From NCBI GenBank assembly GCA_944386805.1, contig CALXCO010000005.1, positions 1 to 64,000 of the forward strand: a DNA stretch of 64,000 nucleotides. The letters run 5' to 3'. Positions 1 to 7,233 of the stretch are shown here, one piece after another (the first letter of the stretch is position 1; each line of letters starts with the position of its first letter). Position numbers and translations under genes: made by a program. The DNA comes from an uncultured Clostridia bacterium. Lineage in GTDB: Bacteria; Bacillota; Clostridia; Oscillospirales; Ruminococcaceae. The notes beneath the pieces were generated by a model. The model had not been told where the DNA came from. It searched no databases and worked only from the letters and a program-made list of their open reading frames with translations.

Positions 1-129
1 GGAAGCTGTCGCTTCCTGCCAAACTTTTCAGCAACCTTCATAAAGTTCTTGCCGCACGTTTGACGTCTGATACAATTTCCAAGCTTCTCTGTCGTTCGTT
101 TGACTCGTGTCTCACGCGACAGCTCGATT

Positions 130-158
130 ATAATACCACTTCTCCCGACAAATGTCAA
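130..158 (-). promoter_or_regulatory. Sigma-A promoter reading out of the left edge
   Basis: On the minus strand TTGACA (158-153) and TATTAT (135-130) are separated by exactly 17 bp. Transcription would run leftwards through about 120 bp with no start codon behind a good ribosome site, ending in the short hairpin GGAAGC/GCTTCC at 1-16. The rest of 1-223 shows no convincing gene. The target lies outside the window and could be a stable RNA or a gene with a long leader. Confidence 0.6.
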
Positions 159-223
159 CACGTATTTTGCTGTTCTGAGTCGATTTTTACATATTTAACA
201 GTTTTAGAGAGACTTTGTAACAT

Positions 224-610
224 TTATAAGATATTTTGCAGCGAAACTTTTTCCTTTTGCCAGAGTTCTTCGGCTGCATCTGCCGCTTCACGCAATTCCA
301 TGACCAGTTCCTGCCGGATTTCCTGCTGATCGGTCATTTGTGTCAGCAGTTCTGCTTTCTTGATATGCTTCTCGACCTCATTCAGGCTTTCTTCGCGTAT
401 AATCGCACCCAGACCCTTCTGATACTCCTCCCAGTCGGAACTGATTGCCCGAAGTTCTGTCTGCACTTCTTCTCCCAGTCCGGCACTGTAGCTCAATTGC
501 TCCATCTGCTCTTTCAGTTCCTGCGTATAGCGGTGCAGCCACACCTGCGACGCCGCACCACTGCCCAAAATGACACCAACCAGTGACAACAATACCACCA
601 TCCTTTTCAT
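224..610 (-). CDS. DUF4363 family protein
   Basis: This 128-aa protein has one N-terminal hydrophobic segment (about residues 3-20) followed by a charged, helix-rich, probably coiled-coil domain outside the membrane, the usual form of DUF4363. The start at 610 is chosen because its ATG overlaps the TGA of the upstream DUF421 gene by four bases, which implies translational coupling. A longer frame would run far into that gene. DUF4363 genes commonly sit directly after DUF421 genes in Clostridia and Bacilli, which supports the call. The function is unknown; a joint role with the DUF421 protein at the membrane is an inference. Confidence 0.85.
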   Translation of the reverse strand: MKRMVVLLSLVGVILGSGAASQVWLHRYTQELKEQMEQLSYSAGLGEEVQTELRAISSDWEEYQKGLGAIIREESLNEVEKHIKKAELLTQMTDQQEIRQELVMELREAADAAEELWQKEKVSLQNIL

Positions 611-1287
611 CCTGCCTGTTTCCCTTCCTTTTCCACCAACAGGTAATTCCTGTCGCCATCGACCGTCATTAAAAAGATTTCGGAAATCTTTTTCTTTTTT
701 AATGTTAAAATTTTCTCGACCCACTCCTTTTTAATCTGATAAAATCGCAATGCCTCTGTCAGCAGCTCTCCATCCGATATAATGACGACCGGCGGCAGCG
801 TATCACTGCCTTTGAGCTGCATATCCTCCGGCGTGAGATTTTTGACCGGAAACCGCTGCAATACATTGACCTTCCCATTTGTCTCGACCACGCAGTGCCA
901 GACATCCTGTACGTCAAAAATCCCCTGACCACGCAGATTCTCCATCAGGTCATCCAGTGTAAACCGTATCTCCCGCATCGCCTTCTGGTCAATCACCCCT
1001 TCACGGATGATAACCCTCGGACGTCCGGATATCAACATCCGCAATCGACGGAATTTCAGGCTTGCCTCCGAAACCAGCACTTCAAATGCTGCCAATGTTA
1101 CAATCGGAATAATGGCGGCCGTCATCGGCAGTGTAGTATCCTCTATTGGAATCGCCGCAATATTGCCGATCAGAATCGTCGTCACCATTTCGGACGGCTG
1201 CAAGTCCCCAAGCTGCCGTTTCCCCATCAGTCTGACCGCGATAATGACCACGATGTACAATAATAATGCACGAAAAAATACAATCAT
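607..1287 (-). CDS. DUF421 (YetF-type) membrane protein
   Basis: This 226-aa protein has three hydrophobic segments in its first 80 residues and then a soluble domain with the RPxVIIxxG-type segment and the conserved region near LRxQGIxDVxDV typical of DUF421/YetF proteins. Members are integral membrane proteins of unknown biochemistry, some linked to spore or envelope functions. It is the first gene of a two-gene operon with the DUF4363 gene. The ribosome site (GGGATGCAAGG) is weak. The operon diverges from the M32 carboxypeptidase gene, whose promoter lies in the shared 130-bp gap. Confidence 0.88.
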   Translation of the reverse strand: MIVFFRALLLYIVVIIAVRLMGKRQLGDLQPSEMVTTILIGNIAAIPIEDTTLPMTAAIIPIVTLAAFEVLVSEASLKFRRLRMLISGRPRVIIREGVIDQKAMREIRFTLDDLMENLRGQGIFDVQDVWHCVVETNGKVNVLQRFPVKNLTPEDMQLKGSDTLPPVVIISDGELLTEALRFYQIKKEWVEKILTLKKKKISEIFLMTVDGDRNYLLVEKEGKQAG

Positions 1288-1356
1288 CCTTGCATCCCCA
1301 CTTTCTCAGCGAAAGTATGCCACCGGTCAGGAAAAATATACCGCATCGAACAAAAA

Positions 1357-1385
1357 TTGAACATTGACGAAAACTATGCTATACT
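1357..1385 (+). promoter_or_regulatory. Sigma-A promoter of the M32 carboxypeptidase gene
   Basis: TTGAAC (1357-1362) and TATACT (1380-1385) have a 17-bp spacer. Transcription would start near 1393, which excludes an in-frame upstream ATG at 1357 and supports the start at 1420. Confidence 0.7.
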
Positions 1386-1419
1386 GAAAATACAATCTGA
1401 CAACTGGAGGGACTACAAA

Positions 1420-2925
1420 ATGACCACATCAGAAAAATTGCAGAAACTGAATGAACTGCTGGAAGAACAGGCTGTTTATCAGCGTTGTCTGGGCAAACTC
1501 AGTTTTGATATGGAATGCTGCGCGCCGAAAGACGGCCTGGAACAGGCTGGCGATGATATGGCAATCATCGGCAAACAGCTGTACAAGCTGCAGCATGCAC
1601 CTGAATATGAGCAGCTGGTCTGCGAGCTGTATAACGACCGTGCACAGCTGGAACTGATTGACCGGAAGTTGGTTGAACATCTGTATGAGGCGTATCAGAA
1701 GGTCAAAAACTTTACCCCTGATTTCGCCTATCAGAAAGACGTCGCCGAAAGCAAGGCATACAGCCAGTGGCTGGCTGCAAAACAGGCGGATGATTTTTCT
1801 CTCTTCCGCGACAGTCTGGCTTCACTGATCGACTTCACCCGCCGTTCAATCGACCTTCGGGATGAAAAGAAGGACAGCTATTATGACAGCTGTCTGGACG
1901 ACTACGAAAAGGACGGCAATATTGCACAGCTGGACAGCTTTTTTGCCGCACTCCGGGAACGCATTGTCCCGCTGGTTGAGCGTATTGTCAAAGATGGCAA
2001 ACCGATTCGGAGTGATTTTCTCAACCGCCGTTGCCCGATTCCCCAGCAGGAAGCTTTCTCCCGTTATCTGCTGGAAATCGAGGGGCTGCGTTCCGACGCG
2101 CTGGTCCTGATGACCACCGAACACCCCTTTACTACCAACTTTGGACCGAAGGACGTCCGGGTTACCACCCATTATTATGAAGATAACTTTATCTCCAACA
2201 TCTTCACGACGCTCCATGAAGGCGGTCATGCACTGTTTATGCAGAATGAACCGGCAGAGTTTTATGCGCATCATGTCAACGACTGGATGTCCTGCGCGAT
2301 GCACGAGTGTATCTCCCGTTTCTATGAGAACCTGATCGGTCGCAGCGAGGCGTTTATCCACTTCCTGTACCCGAAGCTGCTGGAACTGACCGGCGATACG
2401 TTGCAGGATGTCAGTGAACGGGAACTGTATGAGGCTGTCAACATCGCTTCGCCGGGACTCATCCGGATGGACGCCGATGAATTGACCTACTGCCTGCATA
2501 TTATGATCCGGTATGAGCTGGAAAAGGCATTTATCAACGGCGACATCTCGGTCGACCAGATTCCCGCTCTCTGGAACCAGAAATATAAAGAGTACCTCGG
2601 CGTAGACGTTCCAAGCGACGCGATGGGCTGTTTGCAGGATGTCCACTGGGCCGGAAGTTATGGATATTTCCCGTCCTATGCGCTCGGCAACGCATACGGT
2701 GCACAGATTCTCCATACGATGCAGAAGGATTTTGATGTATACGCGGCTGTACGCGAAGGGAAGCTGGACAAGGTCCTCGACTGGCTGAAAGAAAAGGTCT
2801 TCGCTTATGCTTCGATCATGACGCCGGATGAATGGATTCGCCAGATTACCGGCGAACCGCTCAATGTCGCCTATTATCTCGACTATCTGGAAGATAAGTT
2901 CACCAAACTGTATCAGCTCGATTAA
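1420..2925 (+). CDS. M32 family metallo-carboxypeptidase (Taq-type)
   Basis: This zinc carboxypeptidase of 501 aa, the usual length for the M32 (Taq/Pfu) family, trims amino acids from peptide C-termini in the cytoplasm. The zinc motif HEGGH is at about residues 266-270, and a downstream helix (MHECISRFYENL) supplies the third ligand, where the family usually reads HESQSR. There is no signal peptide. The ATG at 1420 follows GGAGG at good spacing; an in-frame ATG 63 bp upstream lies at or before the predicted transcription start. It appears to be a single-gene unit in peptide catabolism. Confidence 0.93.
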   Translation: MTTSEKLQKLNELLEEQAVYQRCLGKLSFDMECCAPKDGLEQAGDDMAIIGKQLYKLQHAPEYEQLVCELYNDRAQLELIDRKLVEHLYEAYQKVKNFTPDFAYQKDVAESKAYSQWLAAKQADDFSLFRDSLASLIDFTRRSIDLRDEKKDSYYDSCLDDYEKDGNIAQLDSFFAALRERIVPLVERIVKDGKPIRSDFLNRRCPIPQQEAFSRYLLEIEGLRSDALVLMTTEHPFTTNFGPKDVRVTTHYYEDNFISNIFTTLHEGGHALFMQNEPAEFYAHHVNDWMSCAMHECISRFYENLIGRSEAFIHFLYPKLLELTGDTLQDVSERELYEAVNIASPGLIRMDADELTYCLHIMIRYELEKAFINGDISVDQIPALWNQKYKEYLGVDVPSDAMGCLQDVHWAGSYGYFPSYALGNAYGAQILHTMQKDFDVYAAVREGKLDKVLDWLKEKVFAYASIMTPDEWIRQITGEPLNVAYYLDYLEDKFTKLYQLD

Positions 2926-3003
2926 TCGCCATTTATAAAATCTGGACATACCCCCTCCTGAACAGGCAGGTGTGCCCACTGATTTTCAAAATCAGGACAA
3001 CTA

Positions 3004-3054
3004 TGCCGCATTCGGTGAAAAAGCCTTGAAAAGCCTTGCCGAATGCGGTATAAT
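3004..3054 (+). promoter_or_regulatory. GH42 promoter with two copies of a TetR-type operator
   Basis: The promoter is TTGAAA (3026-3031), a 17-bp spacer, then TATAAT (3049-3054). Two inverted copies of a 14-bp element flank it: TGCCGCATTCGGTG (3004-3017) before the -35 and TGCCGAATGCGGTA (3037-3050) across the spacer into the -10. The second matches TGCCAAATGCGGCA in the promoter of the TetR gene at 6194-6766 at 12 of 14 positions. Their arms could also form a 10-bp RNA or DNA stem. Repression by that TetR is inferred. Confidence 0.8.
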
Positions 3055-3141
3055 ATTTACAGAATTTGTGCACGGGCACACATCATCGGCAAACAATCGC
3101 CCTGTAACACACAGAGCCGACACCATGTCAGGAGTGATACT

Positions 3142-5142
3142 ATGAAAAAACTTTATTACGGCGTCGCTTACTACGACGAATATATGCCCTGTGACCGTCT
3201 GGATGAGGATATCCGGATGATGAAGGACGCAGGTATCAACGTCGTCCGCATTGCTGAATCGACCTGGTCGACGATGGAACCCCGTCCCGGCTATTTTGAT
3301 TACTCCCATATCGACCGGGTACTGGACGCAATGTATAAGGCCGGAATCGACGTCATTATCGGCACCCCGACCTATGCAATCCCCTCATGGCTGGAAAAAA
3401 TGCACCCCGAAGTGATGGCCGATACCAAGCAGGGACGCCGTCCGTATGGTGCACGGCAGATCATGGATATCACCTCGCCTGCCTATCTGTTTTACGGCGA
3501 ACGGGTCATCCGCAAACTGATGGAACATGTCTGCAACCACCCGGCCGTCATCGGCTACCAGATCGACAATGAAACCAAATATTACGGCACCTCCGGCAAC
3601 AATGTCCAGCGGATGTTTGTACGGTATCTGCGGGACAAGTTCGGCACGACCGATGCGCTGAATGCGGCGTTTGGTTTTGACTACTGGAGCAACCGGGTGG
3701 ATGCCTGGGAGGATGTCCCGGATGTAAGAGGCACCATCAACGGCAGTTTCGCGGCTGAATTCGAGAAATTCCAGCGCAGTCTGGTCACCGATTATCTGTC
3801 CTGGCAGGCGTCCATCGTCCGGGAATATGCCCGCCCTGATCAGTTTGTCACCCATAACCTCGACTTCAACTGGACCGGTTATTCCAACGGTATCCAGTCC
3901 GAAGTCGATCACGACCGGGTCGCCGAATGCCTGGATATTGCGGGATGCGACATCTACCATCCGACCCAGGCAAGCCTGACCGGTATCGAGATTGCACAGT
4001 CGGGCGACCAGACCCGCAGTCTGAAAAATGCACCCTATCTGGTGCTGGAAACCGAAGCGCAGGGCTTCCCGTCCTGGACTCCCTTCCCCGGTCAGCTGCG
4101 TTTGCAGGCAATCAGCCATCTGGCGTCCGGTGCCGAGATGGTCGAATACTGGCACTGGCATTCGATTCACAACTCGATGGAAACCTACTGGAAAGGTCTG
4201 CTCTCCCATGACTTCAAACCTTCTGCGGTTTATCAGGAAGCAAAAACCGTCGGCAAAGAATTTGCCAAACTGTCCGGTTCACTGACCGGCCTGCACAAGG
4301 AAAATAAGGTCGCAATTCTGGTCAGCAACATCGCGCTGACTTCGCTGAAATACTTCCCGATCAGCGGCGGAATGTTCGGCGGCAAACTCGACTATAATAA
4401 TGTCGTCCGCTGGATGTACCAGACGCTCTACCATATGAACGTCGGGGTCGATTTTATCTATGCCGATTCGCTGAAAGAAGGCGCTGACCTGTCAAAATAC
4501 AGCCTGATCTGTATTCCGGCGCTGTATGCAGCTCCCGAAAGCCTGCTCAGAACGCTGCTGTCATATGAAGAAAATGGCGGCACTCTGCTGGCTACCTTCA
4601 AGACCGCTTTTGCGGATGAAAATATCAAGGTCTACCATGATGAAGCACCGCATATCCTCTCTCAGGCTTTCGGCCTGTCCTATTCGCAGTTTACCGTTCC
4701 GGAAAATGTCACGCTGGACGGTATCGGCGGCGGTGAAGCCGCCATCAACTGGATGGAACTGCTGATTCCGGAAAACGGTACCGAAATCCTGTCCCGCTAT
4801 GACCACCCCTACTGGAAAGCATATGCTGCCATCACACGGACCAACTATGGCAATGGTCATGGCTATTACATCGGCTGCCATGCCGGAGAAAAGGTGCTTT
4901 CGGCACTGATGACCGAAGCGCTCAAAACTGCCGGTGTTGATACGCCTTTTGCCGGTTGTCCGGTCACTGTCCGTCAGTCGGTCGACGGCGAGGGCAGAAA
5001 AGTGACCTTCCTGCTCAACTATTCAATGCAGCCGGTTGAGGTTACCGTTCCTGCATCGGTCAACCTGCTGACAGATGAACAGTATACGGATGGTGCAGGC
5101 GTCACCCTGCCCGACTGGGGATATCTGATTATCCGCGAATAA
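3142..5142 (+). CDS. GH42 family beta-galactosidase
   Basis: This 666-aa protein is a cytoplasmic GH42 retaining beta-galactosidase, with no signal peptide and normal family length. The N-terminus carries the family signature (YYGVAYYDEY, then a TIM barrel with MKDAGINVVRIAESTW). The acid/base glutamate is in QIDNE (about E144) and the nucleophile is expected in VLETE (about E303). Trimerisation and C-terminal beta domains follow. ATG 3142 is preceded by AGGAG at 3130-3134; earlier in-frame codons overlap the promoter. It stands alone with no transporter next to it, so its sugar source is unclear. It is probably under the TetR encoded 3 kb downstream. Confidence 0.93.
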   Translation: MKKLYYGVAYYDEYMPCDRLDEDIRMMKDAGINVVRIAESTWSTMEPRPGYFDYSHIDRVLDAMYKAGIDVIIGTPTYAIPSWLEKMHPEVMADTKQGRRPYGARQIMDITSPAYLFYGERVIRKLMEHVCNHPAVIGYQIDNETKYYGTSGNNVQRMFVRYLRDKFGTTDALNAAFGFDYWSNRVDAWEDVPDVRGTINGSFAAEFEKFQRSLVTDYLSWQASIVREYARPDQFVTHNLDFNWTGYSNGIQSEVDHDRVAECLDIAGCDIYHPTQASLTGIEIAQSGDQTRSLKNAPYLVLETEAQGFPSWTPFPGQLRLQAISHLASGAEMVEYWHWHSIHNSMETYWKGLLSHDFKPSAVYQEAKTVGKEFAKLSGSLTGLHKENKVAILVSNIALTSLKYFPISGGMFGGKLDYNNVVRWMYQTLYHMNVGVDFIYADSLKEGADLSKYSLICIPALYAAPESLLRTLLSYEENGGTLLATFKTAFADENIKVYHDEAPHILSQAFGLSYSQFTVPENVTLDGIGGGEAAINWMELLIPENGTEILSRYDHPYWKAYAAITRTNYGNGHGYYIGCHAGEKVLSALMTEALKTAGVDTPFAGCPVTVRQSVDGEGRKVTFLLNYSMQPVEVTVPASVNLLTDEQYTDGAGVTLPDWGYLIIRE

Positions 5143-5171
5143 CGATGGTCCACAGATTATCTGCATAAATC

Positions 5172-5208
5172 AGGCCTGCTGCAAAACGAAAATTGCAGCA
5201 GGCCTTTT
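5172..5208 (+). terminator. Intrinsic terminator after the GH42 gene
   Basis: A perfect 13-bp stem AGGCCTGCTGCAA / TTGCAGCAGGCCT (5172-5184, 5193-5205) is followed by TTTTGATT. It lies between two convergent genes. Confidence 0.9.
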
Positions 5209-5225
5209 GATTGTGCAAACAGATT

Positions 5226-5933
5226 TTATTCAGCAGCGACCGTCGTCTGATTGCCGGTATCGATATAGAAATATTCCACCTCGGTATAGGTCGGGATATC
5301 CTCTTCGTTAAACAGGTCGTAAGGCATCCAGATAGCACAGCTAAAGCTGTAATCGTCAAACCAGACCACCATCGTATAATCTTTCTGTCCCGGTCCATTC
5401 CAACGTTTGGTAAAATAAACACCCGGATAGAGTTCGCTTTCCTGCAGATGATTAAGCTGGATAAACCGTGTACTCAGCTGTTCATTTTCTGTGGCAACTG
5501 TATCCCGATTAAAACGGTATTCATTCTGACGTTGCAGAAGCTCATACTCAGCCGAAGCTCCCGGTTCACCCAATTCAAAATGTGTAACAGACTCCCGGTA
5601 CTCCAAAAACTCCTGCGATAAATAGGAATATGTAAGAAAAGGATAGTGACCGACTGATTTATTACCCGGAGACAGCGTGATCTCTTCCAGTGTATACCCA
5701 TCCGGAACATAAGACGGTCTTGCAAAAATATCCGGATTAGACTCGGAATATACAGCGACATCATAGTTTTGGATATTCTGCTCATTCAGAAATTCGGCCA
5801 GTTCACTTTCTGAGGAAAAGGTCGGCAGGGCAGCACATGCGCTGCTGTCGTTTACAACCTCCTGCTCAGAACATCCGGGAAAAGTCAGGCTCATCACCAG
5901 TGCCAGACAAACGGCAGTTGATCTTCTTTTCAC
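5226..5933 (-). CDS. Predicted lipoprotein, function unknown
   Basis: This 235-aa secreted lipoprotein has an N-terminus with positive residues, a hydrophobic stretch and a lipobox-like FPGC with Cys at residue 21. The start is a GTG at 5933, placed 8 bases after AAAGGAGG; an ATG 24 bases upstream lacks such a site. The mature part contains YVPDGYTLEEI followed by beta-rich sequence, faintly like DUF4367-type lipoproteins, but no domain can be named with confidence. It is transcribed alone from a strong promoter at 6028-6056. Confidence 0.75.
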   Translation of the reverse strand: MKRRSTAVCLALVMSLTFPGCSEQEVVNDSSACAALPTFSSESELAEFLNEQNIQNYDVAVYSESNPDIFARPSYVPDGYTLEEITLSPGNKSVGHYPFLTYSYLSQEFLEYRESVTHFELGEPGASAEYELLQRQNEYRFNRDTVATENEQLSTRFIQLNHLQESELYPGVYFTKRWNGPGQKDYTMVVWFDDYSFSCAIWMPYDLFNEEDIPTYTEVEYFYIDTGNQTTVAAE

Positions 5934-6027
5934 AGTAGTTTCCTCCTTTCGCACCATACCTTCGTCCGTTCAGCGTCAACTACCTAACCATTCTTATGAT
6001 AAATATTGCCTATATTTTTATATCTAC

Positions 6028-6056
6028 AGTATACTCAATTCGATAATAAATGTCAA
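6028..6056 (-). promoter_or_regulatory. Sigma-A promoter of the lipoprotein gene
   Basis: On the minus strand TTGACA (6056-6051), a 17-bp spacer, and TATACT (6033-6028). The leader is about 90 bases. Confidence 0.75.
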
Positions 6057-6121
6057 TATAATTTCATATGTATTCTATAACAGCATTCATGCATTCAAGT
6101 CTGACAGTTGGCTGATACCAG

Positions 6122-6157
6122 AAAAGCCCAGTTCAGGATAAACCGAACTGGGCTTTT
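6122..6157 (-). terminator. Terminator of the TetR gene
   Basis: A 13-bp stem AAAAGCCCAGTTC / GAACTGGGCTTTT (6122-6134, 6145-6157) lies just after the TetR stop codon. Its A- and T-rich ends make it usable in both directions. Confidence 0.85.
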
Positions 6158-6193
6158 GCCGGACAGCTTCTGCACCATAAACAGAGCCGCTTT

Positions 6194-6766
6194 TTATGAT
6201 TCGTTCCTTTTCTTTTCGACAGACGCCAGCAGAATCCGGCGGATATTCCCGTCCAGCAGCTGTCCCAGACGCCGGATGACCTGCTCCGGGTCATCCTTCA
6301 TCCCGTGCGCCATCCAGTCCATCATAATCCCGGTCAGCGCCTTGCGGTAAAACATCGTAACCAGCCGGACATCCTTTTCATCCGGATGGATGTCAGCGGC
6401 CTGCTGGCGGACATACCGCCCCACAACCTCCCCGACGACACGGTTTAAATACCGTTCCAGAAAACGGCGTCCATCCGATCGGAAAATATGATAAATCGCC
6501 CGCCGGTTCCGGAGTGCAAAATGTGCAGAGCGAATGACCCCCTCCGGCCAGTTGCTGTCGGTAAAATCTACCTGCAGCGCCTGCTCGGTTTCATCCAGCA
6601 ATACCTGCTCCAGCAGTGCATAAATATCCTGATAATAATAATAAAAGGTATTCCGGCTGACATTACATTCACTGACAATATCCTTGACCGTTATTCTGTC
6701 CAGCGGTTTCTGGTTCAGAAGCCGGATAAACGCGGTCTGGATAATCTGTTGTGTATCGCGGGGCAT
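6194..6766 (-). CDS. TetR/AcrR family transcriptional regulator
   Basis: This 190-aa regulator has a TetR HTH in residues 10-50 (ITVKDIVSECNVSRNTFYYYY). Its helical C-terminal domain is of the kind seen in DhaS-like TetR proteins of Clostridia. It is monocistronic, and its promoter contains a 14-bp near-palindrome, so autoregulation is likely. The same element occurs twice at the GH42 promoter, which makes the beta-galactosidase gene the best candidate target. The ligand is unknown. A second, related TetR lies at 47620-48162. Confidence 0.9.
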   Translation of the reverse strand: MPRDTQQIIQTAFIRLLNQKPLDRITVKDIVSECNVSRNTFYYYYQDIYALLEQVLLDETEQALQVDFTDSNWPEGVIRSAHFALRNRRAIYHIFRSDGRRFLERYLNRVVGEVVGRYVRQQAADIHPDEKDVRLVTMFYRKALTGIMMDWMAHGMKDDPEQVIRRLGQLLDGNIRRILLASVEKKRNES

Positions 6767-6802
6767 CTTCTCTCACTCCTGTCCGCATGCTTATTTTTCT
6801 TA

Positions 6803-6831
6803 ATTATACCATATTCTGCCAAATGCGGCAA
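6803..6831 (-). promoter_or_regulatory. TetR promoter with overlapping operator
   Basis: On the minus strand TTGCCG (6831-6826), a 17-bp spacer, and TATAAT (6808-6803). The near-palindrome TGCCAAATGCGGCA (6817-6830) covers the -35 and spacer. It is the best match in the window to the two elements at 3004-3050. Confidence 0.78.
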
Positions 6832-6883
6832 ACAAATTTTTCCCGTATTTTACGGCTAAATGACAGAAATCGCACCCGCCTGC

Positions 6884-6892
6884 TGTTATAAT
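6884..6892 (+). promoter_or_regulatory. Extended -10 promoter of the small Cys-rich gene
   Basis: TGTTATAAT is an extended -10 element with no good -35 at 17 bp. It lies 72 bases before the start codon. Confidence 0.55.
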
Positions 6893-6963
6893 AGAAGTCA
6901 GGAACTCCGTATTTTTCTCAGATACCGTTCCGACTACACCTGCATCAGACAAGGAGGATTATT

Positions 6964-7161
6964 ATGTTGCCCTGTCAGAACGATTGCCCCTGTTTCCATG
7001 CCGACTGTCATAAGACCTGCGCCCGCTGGGCTGAGCGTCAGAACCGTCAGCGGGAAGAAAACCTGAAACGAAAAAATTACCTTCGGATACATAATCAGCT
7101 CTGTTCCGAACAGCTTCGTCAGCTACAGGGGCTTATGCCTGCACGCTGCCGCTTTCGATAA
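6964..7161 (+). CDS. Small Cys-rich protein
   Basis: This 65-aa protein starts 8 bases after a perfect AAGGAGG. Its N-terminus has the pattern CxxxCxCxxxxCHxxC (residues 4-20), followed by a basic helical tail. It resembles the short CxxDCPxR...CHxTC proteins often found in Clostridia prophages, and metal binding is plausible. It has its own extended -10 promoter (TGTTATAAT at 6884-6892) and its own terminator, which argues that it is real. No phage genes surround it. The function is unknown. Confidence 0.7.
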   Translation: MLPCQNDCPCFHADCHKTCARWAERQNRQREENLKRKNYLRIHNQLCSEQLRQLQGLMPARCRFR

Positions 7162-7177
7162 CCTTCTTTGTTGACAA

Positions 7178-7224
7178 AACAGCTTCCTGCTTTGACCATG
7201 CGGTCAGACAGGAAGCTGTTCTTT
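7178..7224 (+). terminator. Terminator between convergent genes
   Basis: A 12-bp stem AACAGCTTCCTG / CAGGAAGCTGTT (7178-7189, 7209-7220), extended by inner pairing TGACC/GGTCA, is followed by CTTTT. It serves the small Cys-rich gene and probably also the S9 peptidase gene. Confidence 0.85.
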
Positions 7225-7233
7225 TATCGAACG

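Noticed and set aside
60-329. 89-codon plus-strand frame at the left edge
   Set aside because: It has no ribosome site, overlaps the DUF4363 gene on the other strand and has composition unlike a real protein.
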